Source of the DNA: Planctomycetota bacterium
GTDB lineage: Bacteria > Planctomycetota > B15-G4
Direction of reading: 5' to 3'
NCBI GenBank assembly: GCA_029259745.1
Contig: JAJDEO010000029.1
Coordinates: forward strand, 1 to 64,000
Length of the DNA: 64,000 bases
The position numbers and the translations under genes were made by a program. A model generated the notes under the pieces. The model saw only the letters and a list, made by a program, of their open reading frames with translations. It was not told where the DNA came from and ran no database searches. Below are positions 19,610-29,121 of this stretch, piece by piece. Position 1 is the stretch's first letter; every line of letters starts with the position of its first letter.

Positions 19610-19647
19610 TGCGTCCAGGCGTGGCAGACTTCGGACAAGGAGCCACC

Positions 19648-20514
19648 ATGCTTGCAATCCTTCGCTCGAGTGTCCTCGGTGTCCTGCTCGTCCTCGCCGG
19701 CTGCGGCATCCAGGGCACCACCGTCACGGTCTTCGGGATGAGCTTCGAGGACGACGGCCAGCGCGTGACGCTCAATGGCGTCGAGCTGCCGCACGCCCGC
19801 TGGGAAACCGTCACGCTCGCGCCGGCTGCTGACGCCGCATGGGAGATCGCGACGGGCACCGGGCCGATCTCGCTCACGGCCAGCGACAGCGCAACGGCGA
19901 CCCTGGACGTCGAGATCCTGTCGGAGCTCGAGGGCGATGGAGAGGTCGTCGTCGAAGGCGGTCGACTCGTGAGCCGGAGTGCCGACGGATACGCGTCGAT
20001 GATCAACGCCGTGCGCGGCACGCTGCCGCGCTCGCTTGGTCTCACCGTGCGCTCGGGAACGGGGCCGATCGCGCTGGGCGGCTTTCGTTCGGATCACTCC
20101 CTGCGAGCCGAGACGGGAACGTCGGCGATCGAGGTGCGCGACGGCGAGTCAGCCCGCGCGCACATCACGTCTGGCGTCGGCTCGATCGACATGAGCGCCT
20201 GGGTCGCCGCCGACCTCCAGATCGAGACGGGCACATCGTCGATCACGCTCACGGACGTCCGCACCGAGCAGACCTCGGCCGTGACGGGCACCGGTGACGT
20301 CTTCATCACCTCGTCGCACCTCGGCGCGGCTCGCATCGAGACAGGCACGGGCGACGCCCACCTCGTCGACAGCCACTGCGCCGGACGGCTCGACTTCACG
20401 TCCGGGATCGGTGACCTGAGCCTCGAAGGCGGGGCGATCGGGCACCTCTCGACGGATCTGGGCCTCGGCAGCGTGTCGCAGCGGGGCACCGTCATCACGT
20501 CCCAGGACGACTGA
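19648..20514 (+). CDS. Lipoprotein with beta-helix-like ETGTG repeats (DUF4097-like)
   Basis: This is a 288-residue lipoprotein with signal peptide MLAILRSSVLGVLLVLAGC and lipobox LAGC (cysteine at residue 19). Beyond it, repeated units of about 20 residues centred on SGTGPI, ETGTSA, SGVGSI, ETGTSS, VTGTGDV, ETGTGDA, SGIGDL and LGLGS form a regular stack resembling DUF4097/adhesin-like beta-helices. AAGGAG lies six bases before the ATG. It stands between tgt and the ArsR fusion gene. The function is unknown; a surface structural or envelope-stress role is common in this fold. Confidence 0.75.
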   Translation: MLAILRSSVLGVLLVLAGCGIQGTTVTVFGMSFEDDGQRVTLNGVELPHARWETVTLAPAADAAWEIATGTGPISLTASDSATATLDVEILSELEGDGEVVVEGGRLVSRSADGYASMINAVRGTLPRSLGLTVRSGTGPIALGGFRSDHSLRAETGTSAIEVRDGESARAHITSGVGSIDMSAWVAADLQIETGTSSITLTDVRTEQTSAVTGTGDVFITSSHLGAARIETGTGDAHLVDSHCAGRLDFTSGIGDLSLEGGAIGHLSTDLGLGSVSQRGTVITSQDD

Positions 20515-20606
20515 GCCGAGGCCCGGCGGCACAAGTCATCGCCCGGCGGCAGCCGACGAAGGGAAGGCACAGCGCGGAAAATGCTCATCAGCGGTCCGTG
20601 ATCCCT

Positions 20607-20625
20607 TGATGTCATGCAGACATCA
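20607..20625. promoter_or_regulatory. Candidate operator of the ArsR/methyltransferase gene
   Basis: A perfect 7-bp inverted repeat TGATGTC-atgca-GACATCA ends 18 bases before the chosen ATG 20644. Symmetric sites of this length are typical of ArsR-family dimers. The alternative start ATG 20614 would lie inside the palindrome, which argues for 20644. Autoregulation and control of ahcY are inference. Confidence 0.55.
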
Positions 20626-20643
20626 CGCTACCTTGATTGCCTG

Positions 20644-21651
20644 ATGACTTCGACGACGCCACTTTCTTCGCCGCCCCTCCACCAGGCCCTCCGGGTTCTG
20701 GCCGACGAGACGCGCCTGCGCATCCTGGCGCTGCTGGCCGAGGTGGAGCTGTCCGTCGGCGAGATCGCCCGCTGCCTCGCGATGGGGCAGAGCCGGGTCA
20801 GCAACCACCTGCGCGTGCTGCGCGAGAATGGACTGATCGGCGAGCGTCACGAGGGGTCCTTCACTTTCTGCCGCCTCGATGTCCCGGAGGGCGCCTTCGG
20901 CGACATGTGGGGCGCTCTGGCGCCCTCGCTCGCGGCCATCGACCAGGCCGCTGCCGATCGTCGTCGGTTGGCCACCGTGCTCGCCGACCGCAGTGAGAAC
21001 CGCTCGTTCTTCGACAAGATCGCCGGCGACTGGGACCTCATCGGCGCCGACTTCACGCGCGGCACCGGGCGTCTCGAGATGTTGTCGTGTCTCGTTCCGA
21101 ACACACTGAAGATCGCGGACGTGGGCTGCGGCACGGGCTACCTCGCGGCAGCGCTCGGGCGACGCGTCGGACACGTCATCTGCGTCGATGCGTCCGAGCC
21201 GATGCTGGCGCGTGCGCGCGAGAACCTGCACGCCTCGTCGGCGACGATGGAGTTCCGCATCGGTGTACTCGAACAACTCCCGCTCGAAGACGATGAAGTC
21301 GATGCAGCCTGCGCGCACATGGTCATGCACCACCTCGTCGACCCACGTCTCGGCTTCGCCGAGATGGCGCGTGTCGTGCGCCCCGGTGGTCTCGTCGTGT
21401 GCATCGACATGCTGCCGCACCACGAGGTCTGGATGCGCGACGCGATGGCCGACACCCGCCTCGGAATCGAACCGACATCGCTCGTCGACGACATGGAACG
21501 CGCCGGCCTGACCAACGTCCGCCACGAGATGCTCAGCGAGAACTACATCGTCGAGACACCTTCGGGGCGCACCATCGAACTCCCGCTGCATCTCGTGCAC
21601 GGACGCGTCCCCGACGCCGACCGGCACGACGACGAATCAACCGCGAGCTGA
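20644..21651 (+). CDS. ArsR-family regulator fused to SAM-dependent methyltransferase domain (SahR-like)
   Basis: The 335-residue protein has an N-terminal ArsR winged helix (about residues 12-85: ALRVLADETRLRILALLAE, SRVSNHLRVLRENGLI) and a class I methyltransferase domain with IADVGCGTGYLAA near residue 156, the acidic strand end ICVDASEP, and AHMVMHHLVDP. The same architecture is described for SahR, a proteobacterial sensor of S-adenosylhomocysteine that controls methyl-cycle genes. Here ahcY begins 51 bases downstream, which strongly suggests the same job. No ArsR metal cysteines (CVC) are visible. It could instead be an active methyltransferase. Confidence 0.85.
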   Translation: MTSTTPLSSPPLHQALRVLADETRLRILALLAEVELSVGEIARCLAMGQSRVSNHLRVLRENGLIGERHEGSFTFCRLDVPEGAFGDMWGALAPSLAAIDQAAADRRRLATVLADRSENRSFFDKIAGDWDLIGADFTRGTGRLEMLSCLVPNTLKIADVGCGTGYLAAALGRRVGHVICVDASEPMLARARENLHASSATMEFRIGVLEQLPLEDDEVDAACAHMVMHHLVDPRLGFAEMARVVRPGGLVVCIDMLPHHEVWMRDAMADTRLGIEPTSLVDDMERAGLTNVRHEMLSENYIVETPSGRTIELPLHLVHGRVPDADRHDDESTAS

Positions 21652-21702
21652 CGCTCGCAGACCAACTCTTACCCTCTTTCTTTCTTTCTACGGAGTGAAC
21701 CC

Positions 21703-23025
<1,323 letters not shown>

Positions 23026-23099
23026 GGAGCTCCGGCGATGGGCGCCGTCATGTCGCGTGAGGCGGCACTCGGATGCGTCCAGACCGGCGTTGGTCCGTG

Positions 23100-23473
23100 C
23101 TCGACGATGCGTTGCATCGCCTCCGCGCGGCCGCCTTGGTCTGAAAGCACCGAGCACCACCTCGCGCGACAGCACGACACCCATCGCCTCCGCAGGCTGA
23201 GGTTGTAGAAGAACGCCCCCGTGGCTCGTGATCCGAGCTGCGGGGTCGTTGCGTTTGTGGGGGCTGGGTGGGGCGCATCGGGCCTGCTCGACGAAGCGTT
23301 GTTTCGCCTCCGCGGGTCCGCCTTGGCACGCGCGCACCGAGCACTCTCTCGCGCGACAGCACGGAACCCATCGCCGCCGCGGGCTGAGGTTGTAGAAGAA
23401 CGACCCCGTGGCTCGTGATCCGAGCTGCGGGGTCGTTGCGGTCGTGGGGGCTGGGTGGCTCGCAACTCGTCGT
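23100..23473. repeat. Two tandem 187-bp imperfect repeats
   Basis: Unit 23100-23286 is repeated at 23287-23473 with clear, imperfect identity. The shared blocks, in order, are CTCGACGA, GCGTTG...TCGCCTCCGCG, GCGCGACAGCACG, GGCTGAGGTTGTAGAAGAA, the palindrome, and GTGGGGGCTGGGTGG. The copies are non-coding and lie between the ends of the convergent genes ahcY and the selenoprotein candidate. Confidence 0.7.
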
Positions 23474-23517
23474 GCGAGCGAACGACCTCGCAGCTCGGCA
23501 TGAGCTGCGGGGTCGTT
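23212..23517. repeat. Three REP-like palindromes between convergent genes
   Basis: Palindromes at 23212-23250, 23399-23437 and 23481-23517 share outer arms AACGACCCCG/CGGGGTCGTT (with one change in some arms). The first two have an inner GCTCG/CGAGC stem; the third has an almost unbroken 16-bp stem with loop GGCAT. There is no T-tract. They may act as a bidirectional transcript end or as REP/BIME elements. Confidence 0.65.
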
Positions 23518-23560
23518 GTCCAAAGAAACTCAGCGCACGTGGCGAGTGCAGCACGCGCGG

Positions 23561-24067
23561 TCAGTCCGCGGTGATTTGTCCGATGATCTCGACGATCTCG
23601 TCGCGGCCGTAGTTGTGGCCGGGGATCTTCGAGATGACGTTGCCTTCGGTGTCGAAGCCGACGATGCCGTGGCGTGCTTCGGTGAAACCGTACGAGTCGA
23701 TTTCGTCGCTGCGCGTCTCGGTGTCCTCGGCGGACACGACGTTGAAGTAGACCTGGCCTTCGTATTCGGTTGCGAGTTCGCTCACGGCGGCCTCGACTTT
23801 CTTGCAGAAGGGTCAGGCGTAGGAAAGCATGAAGTAGCGGATCTCGGGCAGCTCGTTGGCTGACGCGAGAGGTTCGCTTGCGTCGGAAAGGGGCGTCGCG
23901 CTGTCGGCGACGTTGACGTCGGCCGCGAGCGCTTCGCTCACCGTGGGTGTCGAGTTGTCGGACGAGTCGCTGAGAGTGGACTCAGAGGAGCCGCAGCCGG
24001 ACATGGTCACGGCCGCAGCGAGGGCCGCGGTGACGAGCACCGGTGCCAGGAGCATGGATGTTTTCAT
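23561..24067 (-). CDS. Candidate selenoprotein: thioredoxin-fold lipoprotein with UxxC (in-frame TGA)
   Basis: Read through one TGA (complement of 23813-23815, residue 85), the minus strand encodes 168 residues. There is a lipoprotein signal peptide with MSGC at C25, a low-complexity Ser/Ala/Asp linker (26-72), then a thioredoxin fold: strand EIRYFMLSYA, the redox motif U-PFC (TGA in place of the first Cys of CPFC), helix KKVEAAVSELATEYE, strand VYFNVVSAED, then HGIVGFDTEGNVISKIPG and a final helix. The domain continues intact past the TGA, and the downstream part has no good start of its own. Family knowledge: selenocysteine commonly replaces exactly this cysteine. It is probably a periplasmic or surface thiol-disulfide/peroxide reductase. 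The alternative is a TGC-to-TGA nonsense mutation or sequencing error. Confidence 0.78.
23773..23795 (-). promoter_or_regulatory. Candidate bacterial SECIS hairpin downstream of the UGA
   Basis: On the mRNA, bases 18-40 after the UGA can fold as CGAG/CUCG (4 bp), a 2x2 internal loop GC/AA, CGC/GCG (3 bp) and a 5-base apical loop CGUGA. The loop begins 26 bases after the UGA and has G in its second position, which fits the usual bacterial SECIS pattern (short loop with G in its first two bases, about 16-37 bases from UGA). The stem is short and I could not compute its energy. Confidence 0.5.
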
Positions 24068-24181
24068 GGCGCCGAGAATACAGATCGAATCCGACGAGTC
24101 GGGAGACGGCCGTGTCAGCTCTCACGGCCGGGCGCCGGCGGGCCACTCCGCGCCGCGAGCATCGCCGCCCACGCGACCAAG

Positions 24182-24228
24182 ATGACATTCACGTCATCAC
24201 GCGACGTCGAAGTCAGGACATATCCTGA
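24182..24228. promoter_or_regulatory. Two palindromes in the divergent selenoprotein/cytochrome gap
   Basis: ATGAC-attcac-GTCAT at 24182-24197 and TCAGGA-CATA-TCCTGA at 24213-24228 are perfect inverted repeats in the 219-base gap between two divergent genes. They are candidate regulator sites for either gene. No -35/-10 pair is clear enough to call. Confidence 0.35.
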
Positions 24229-24286
24229 GCGCAACGGCGGCCCCGCAGGAACGGGGAGGGACCGCGGGACCCTTCGGGAGACTTCG

Positions 24287-26662
24287 ATGACCGCCACCTC
24301 ACCCACGCACCGCGTTCGTTGGAGCCTCTCCGCCGGGCTGGCGCTCGCTGGCCTCATCTCCTCGGCCGCCGGACAGGACTTTCCGCCGCCGCTCGTCATC
24401 GCGTGGAACGACCTCGGGATGCACTGCATGGATCCCGACTACTCGATCTTCACGATCCTGCCGCCGTTCAACACCGTCAACGCGCAGCTGATGGTGCAGG
24501 GAGAGCTCGTCGAGAACGGCCTGGCGTTCAACGTCACGTACCGCAGTGAGCTCGACGCCAGCGCGTCGATCAACACCACGTCGATCGGGAAGACGAACTT
24601 CTGGGACCACGTCGACGACCTCTTCGGCGTGTCGTTGCCGCTCGACGTCGGGCTGGCGGGGAACGCGATGCCCGGCCCGCTGAACGTCCCGCAACCGATG
24701 CACTTCGATCCGACGTGGACGTGGTTCCAGGCCGAGGGCATCCCGCTGACGCCGATCGACGACAACGCCGCGCTGAACACGTATCCCTTGATGCGCGTGA
24801 CGGCTCACACCAACGGCGGCTCCACGCTCGCGTCCACCGTGACGTCCGTCCCCGTGAGCCAGGAGCTCGAGTGCTCCATGTGCCACGCCTCGGCGACGAG
24901 CCCCTTCGCCATGCCCGCGATGGGCTGGGTCTTCGACAGCGACCCTGACAAGGACGACCGCCGCAACATCCTCGCCGTCCACGACGACCGCCACCTCAAC
25001 GAGACGGCGTTCGTCGACGCCCTCATCGCCGCCGGCTACTCTCCGCTCGGCCTGCGACACACGGCTGAGTCCGGCACCGCCGTGCTGTGTGCAACCTGCC
25101 ACGGCTCCAACGCCTTGCCGGGCACGGGCCAGCCCGGCGTCTCGCCGCTCACCTCCGCCATCCACGGCTTCCATGCCGACGTCGTCGACGCGATGGGGAC
25201 GAAGCTCGGAACGAGCACGACGCGCGACTCATGCTTCACGTGCCACCCCGGCCGAGTCACGCAGTGCCTGCGCGGCGCCATGGGCAAGGCGATCGGCGCC
25301 GACGGTGACTTCTCGATGCAATGCCAGAGCTGCCACGGCGGGATGGATGCCGTCGGCGACCCGGGACGCGTCGGCTGGCTCGAACAGCCGAGCTGTCAGG
25401 AGTGTCACACGGGGACGGCCACGGACAACGCCGGCGCGATCCGCTTCACGTCCGTCTTCGACGACAGCGGCAACCCGCACGTCGCCACGAACGCGGTGTT
25501 CGCCACGACGTCCGACGTCCCGGCCGCGGGCTTCGATCTCTACCGCTTCAGTGACGGTCACGGCGGCCTGCAGTGCTCGGCGTGCCACGGCTCGCCGCAT
25601 GCGATCTACCCCTCTTCGTTCGCAAACGACAACGTCCAGAGCCAAGCGATCCAAGGCCATTCGGGAACCATCAGCGACTGCGCGTCGTGTCACGTCCCGG
25701 ACTTCCTCGAACACGCCGACCTCGGCGGACCGCACGGCATGCACGACATCAGCGCCAAGTGGGCCAAGGACCAGCACGGCGACGTCGCCTCCAACCAAGG
25801 CATCGCGTCATGCCGCGCGTGCCACGGCTCGAACCTCCGCGGAACGGTGCTCTCACGCACGCAGGCCGACCGCGCGTTCCCGCTCGGCAGCGAGTTCGGC
25901 ACGAAGACGTTCTTCGAAGGCGCGAACGTGACCTGCTTCGCGTGTCACAACGGGCCCTTCGACAATGACGCCACGAACAACCACGCGCCGCAGGTCACTG
26001 ACCTCTCGCTCAGCGTTCCGACCGACGTGGCGCTACCGGTCGTGCTCCCCGGCAACGACGTCGACGGCGACTCACTCGACTGGCGCATCGTCTCACAGCC
26101 GACGCACGGCACCGTGGCCTTCGACGCCAACGGGACGACGGCAACGGCGACCTACCGCGCATCCGACGGCTACGTCGGTCGTGACGAGTTCACGTACGCG
26201 GCCTTCGACGGCTCGATCGACTCGGCGCTCGGACGCATCACGATCGACGTCATCGAGCCCGTCTGCCAGGGCAAGATCACGGCGTACGGATTCGGCTGCC
26301 CCGGAACCGGTGGGCTCCTCCCGATCCTCGAGGTGACCGGCTGCGCCCAGGCCGGAGCCGACCTCGCGATCTCGATCGCCGGCGGGTATGGCGGCGCCGA
26401 CGGACTCCTCCTGCTCGGTGGCGGACAGTCGGCGCTGATGATGGCGGTCGGCTGCTTGCTGCGTGTGGCGCCTCTGCTGCCGCTCCAGATCCCGATCGCG
26501 CTCGAGGGCACCGGCGGGGGCGCAGGCACGTTCGACCTTCCCGTCGTCATCCCGGCCGCCGTCACAGGCATCACGGTCACGATGCAAGCGCTGCTCGGCG
26601 ATCCCGCCGGCGTCGGCGTCGGATTCACGAGCACGAACGCCGTCGAACTCGTCTTCCCGTAA
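24287..26662 (+). CDS. Nine-haem c-type cytochrome with Ig-like and planctomycete C-terminal domains
   Basis: This is a 791-residue exported protein: signal peptide (SAGLALAGLISSAAGQ), a ~170-residue N-terminal module opening IAWNDLGMHCMDPDYSIFTI, then nine CxxCH haem sites (CSMCH, CATCH, CFTCH, CQSCH, CQECH, CSACH, CASCH, CRACH, CFACH). After these come a ~95-residue cadherin/Ig-like domain (DVDGDSLDWRIVSQPTHGTVAF) and a beta-rich C-terminal domain of the type also seen at 6272 and 58134. GGGAG precedes ATG 24287; the frame is open further upstream but lacks a signal peptide start. It probably moves electrons outside the cytoplasm; donor and acceptor are unknown, and no partner oxidoreductase is adjacent. 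Confidence 0.88.
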   Translation: MTATSPTHRVRWSLSAGLALAGLISSAAGQDFPPPLVIAWNDLGMHCMDPDYSIFTILPPFNTVNAQLMVQGELVENGLAFNVTYRSELDASASINTTSIGKTNFWDHVDDLFGVSLPLDVGLAGNAMPGPLNVPQPMHFDPTWTWFQAEGIPLTPIDDNAALNTYPLMRVTAHTNGGSTLASTVTSVPVSQELECSMCHASATSPFAMPAMGWVFDSDPDKDDRRNILAVHDDRHLNETAFVDALIAAGYSPLGLRHTAESGTAVLCATCHGSNALPGTGQPGVSPLTSAIHGFHADVVDAMGTKLGTSTTRDSCFTCHPGRVTQCLRGAMGKAIGADGDFSMQCQSCHGGMDAVGDPGRVGWLEQPSCQECHTGTATDNAGAIRFTSVFDDSGNPHVATNAVFATTSDVPAAGFDLYRFSDGHGGLQCSACHGSPHAIYPSSFANDNVQSQAIQGHSGTISDCASCHVPDFLEHADLGGPHGMHDISAKWAKDQHGDVASNQGIASCRACHGSNLRGTVLSRTQADRAFPLGSEFGTKTFFEGANVTCFACHNGPFDNDATNNHAPQVTDLSLSVPTDVALPVVLPGNDVDGDSLDWRIVSQPTHGTVAFDANGTTATATYRASDGYVGRDEFTYAAFDGSIDSALGRITIDVIEPVCQGKITAYGFGCPGTGGLLPILEVTGCAQAGADLAISIAGGYGGADGLLLLGGGQSALMMAVGCLLRVAPLLPLQIPIALEGTGGGAGTFDLPVVIPAAVTGITVTMQALLGDPAGVGVGFTSTNAVELVFP

Positions 26663-26733
26663 CGAGACGGCCCACGTTCCGCGAGCAGCGCCCACGCCGT
26701 CGCATCGGCGCAATCCGCTGGTAAGCTTCCCCC

Positions 26734-27900
26734 ATGTCGTGGGCGAGGATCATCGTGGGTGCCGTGGTCGCGTGGGCTGCGTGCGGGCTCTTGGGGGCGC
26801 AGGTCACTGGCGCCCCCGACAACACGCGTGACGTGACGGTGTGGGTCGTCAGTCACGACGGCAATCCCATCGTCGACGTGCCTGTCATCGTCGCCCGCAA
26901 CGGCAAGCAGGTGAGGCGCGAGAACACCGACGACATGGGCTGCGTCGTGTTCGCCGGACTTCCGTGCGAACGACTCACGTTCTGGACATCGCGGAACAAG
27001 GAGTTCTCGGTGTCTCTGCGCGCCGGCCGAGCCGCCCGCGTGACTCTCGAGCTGCCGCACTTCCCCGTCGTCATCGGCACGGTCTTCGTCGGCGGTGAAC
27101 CGGCCGCTGGTGTGACCGTTCGCGCGTCGGCTGCGTCGGGCAATCGTGAGACGGTCACAGGTGAAGACGGACACTTCAGAATCCAGGTCAAGCAGCCTGG
27201 AGCGATCGCCGTCCGCGCTGTGCGCGGCTACAAGTTCGACACGCTCGAACAGACGATCGACGTGGGCTGGGGTGACACGTGTCGCGTCGACCTCGATTTC
27301 CCGGCGCGGAGTCACGCGGCCGGCGTGCTCCTTGGGCTCGATGACAAACCCGCCGTGGGCGTCCCGTTCGAACTGCATCACAACTCACGCGTGGGACGAC
27401 TCACGTGCGTCACCGATGCATCGGGAGCCTTCGCCTTCACCGGCCTGCCCGACGGGCGCTTCCGCCTCGGCATCGAGTCCAAGTCATCCTGGTGGGTCGT
27501 CGAGCCTCCTACGTTCAGGGTTCGCGGCGACGTGCCGCACCTGGAAGTTCGCGTCGCCGAGGGGTGTACCGTCACCGGCAGCATCACACTCTTGGCCCCC
27601 GACTCGATCAGCCTCGAGACGATCACCGTCGTCGCCCGGCGCGACGGACGCAAGATCGCACCGCTCGGCCGCGTCGAGGCCGATGGGTCCTTCTGCCTCC
27701 GCGTTCCACCGGGCCCCTGCTCACTGATCGCGCACCACGAACATCCCGCGGTGCGGCCCAAGGGCATCGCGCAACGGGCGGTCGACGTGCCGCCCGAAGG
27801 CCTCCACGCCGTCGACTTCGTCATCGAGATCACCGAGGACGACCTCGCAGCCAGGCCGTCGCCCGAGTCGACGACAACGCAAGCCTCCGACAACCACTGA
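26734..27900 (+). CDS. Carboxypeptidase regulatory-like (CarboxypepD_reg) repeat protein
   Basis: This is a 388-residue exported protein with an N-terminal hydrophobic segment (ARIIVGAVVAWAACGLLGAQ) and about four prealbumin-like beta-sandwich repeats, each with the 'G.(P/A)(V/A)(A/D)GV.(V/F)...T...G.F...(L/V)P.G' pattern: GNPIVDVPVIVARNGK, GGEPAAGVTVRASAA, DKPAVGVPFELHH and APDSISLETITVVARRDGR. No catalytic carboxypeptidase residues are seen. These domains usually serve as adhesion or scaffold modules. It is monocistronic, 71 bases after the cytochrome gene; a functional link is possible but unproven. Confidence 0.72.
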   Translation: MSWARIIVGAVVAWAACGLLGAQVTGAPDNTRDVTVWVVSHDGNPIVDVPVIVARNGKQVRRENTDDMGCVVFAGLPCERLTFWTSRNKEFSVSLRAGRAARVTLELPHFPVVIGTVFVGGEPAAGVTVRASAASGNRETVTGEDGHFRIQVKQPGAIAVRAVRGYKFDTLEQTIDVGWGDTCRVDLDFPARSHAAGVLLGLDDKPAVGVPFELHHNSRVGRLTCVTDASGAFAFTGLPDGRFRLGIESKSSWWVVEPPTFRVRGDVPHLEVRVAEGCTVTGSITLLAPDSISLETITVVARRDGRKIAPLGRVEADGSFCLRVPPGPCSLIAHHEHPAVRPKGIAQRAVDVPPEGLHAVDFVIEITEDDLAARPSPESTTTQASDNH

Positions 27901-28050
27901 CGCGGCCGGCGTCTCGGCTTGCCGGCCCATCCGACCCGAACATCGCCTGCCCGGCGTTTCCTGCCCGGCTTCACTGGCGTTTCGAATGCTGCGGCGTCAC
28001 CATAAGTGGCTCGCTATTCATGTTGTTTTGCCGCGTTCGGAGAAGCTTCG

Positions 28051-29121
28051 GTGCCCACGAGTCAGGATGTTCTGCAGGCCCTTCGGTCGGTGTCGGATGA
28101 CGCCGTCGGGAAGGATGTCGTCAGCGCCGGGTATGTGAAGAACCTCTTCGTCGACGGGGCGACGGTGCACTTCGAGTTGCAAGCGTCGAGCGTCGACGGC
28201 AGCGACAAGTCGGCGCTCAAAGCGCCGTGCGAAGCCGCCGTCAAGGCCATCGCCGGTGTCGAGTCGGTCGAGATCGACATGAAGACGCTCAAGCGCACGC
28301 CGCGTGCGCCGCGCGCGATCATGAACGGCGTCAAGCACGTCGTCGCCGTCGCGAGCGGCAAGGGTGGCGTGGGGAAATCGACCGTCACGGCAAACCTCGC
28401 GATGGCGCTGGCGAAGGAAGGCTACTCGGTCGGACTGCTCGACGCGGACATCTACGGCCCCTCGATGCCGACGATGTTCGGCACGAACGAGCGCCCCAAG
28501 CCCGCGGGCGACAAGCGCATCCATCCCGTCGAAGCGCGCGGCATCAAGATGATGTCGATCGGCTTCGTCGTCGACCCCGACCAGCCGATGGTCTGGCGCG
28601 GACCGATGGTGCACGGCGCGCTGCAGCAGTTCCTCGAACAAGTCGAGTGGGGCGAGCTCGATTTCGTCTTCGTCGACATGCCGCCAGGCACCGGCGACGC
28701 GCAGCTCACGCTCACGCAGAAGGCCCCGCTGTCGGGCGCGATCATCGTGTCGACGCCGCAGAAGGTCGCGCTCATCGACGCGCGCAAGGGCCTCAAGATG
28801 TTCGAACAGGTCAAGGTGCCCGTGCTCGGCATCGTCGAGAACATGTCGTACCTGGTGGGACCCGACGGCGAGATGACCGTCGACCTGTTCGGGCGCGGCG
28901 GCGCGAAGGCTGCGGCCGAAGAACTCGGCGTGCCGTTCCTCGGCGAAGTGCCGCTGCAGGAAGGTGTCGCGCAAAGTGGAGACGAGGGCGAGCCGATCGT
29001 CGTGCGCGCGCCCGACAGTCCCGCCGGGAAAGCCTTCACGGACATGGCGCGGACCCTCGCGCGCACGCTCATGATGAGCGCCGAGGGCGAGGCGTCGCTG
29101 AGCATGAAGTGGGAGGGCTGA
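28051..29121 (+). CDS. Mrp/NBP35-family Fe-S cluster carrier P-loop ATPase
   Basis: The 356-residue protein has an N-terminal DUF59/MIP18-like domain (residues 1-80) and a ParA-type ATPase with the deviant Walker A GKGGVGKST (103-111), DADIYGPSMPTMFG, VDMPPGTGDAQLT and IVENMSYLVGPDG. The C-terminal CxxC pair that binds the cluster in most Mrp proteins (after NMSY) is absent, so cluster handling must differ or the protein acts otherwise. GTG 28051 with GGAGA upstream was chosen over GTG 28006. It overlaps the DUF971 gene by one base (TGATG). Confidence 0.9.
   Translation: MPTSQDVLQALRSVSDDAVGKDVVSAGYVKNLFVDGATVHFELQASSVDGSDKSALKAPCEAAVKAIAGVESVEIDMKTLKRTPRAPRAIMNGVKHVVAVASGKGGVGKSTVTANLAMALAKEGYSVGLLDADIYGPSMPTMFGTNERPKPAGDKRIHPVEARGIKMMSIGFVVDPDQPMVWRGPMVHGALQQFLEQVEWGELDFVFVDMPPGTGDAQLTLTQKAPLSGAIIVSTPQKVALIDARKGLKMFEQVKVPVLGIVENMSYLVGPDGEMTVDLFGRGGAKAAAEELGVPFLGEVPLQEGVAQSGDEGEPIVVRAPDSPAGKAFTDMARTLARTLMMSAEGEASLSMKWEG

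Noticed and set aside
21652-21702. SAH riboswitch upstream of ahcY
   Set aside because: Only 51 bases separate the genes, mostly pyrimidine-rich, too short and without the pseudoknot core.
23100-23517. CRISPR array
   Set aside because: Repeats are 187 bp, only two, imperfect, with no short regular spacers and no cas genes nearby.
23561-23785. Separate 74-residue gene starting at the GTG after the TGA
   Set aside because: It would begin in the middle of a thioredoxin helix, has no signal peptide or SD, and lacks the redox motif; reading through the TGA explains the whole region better.
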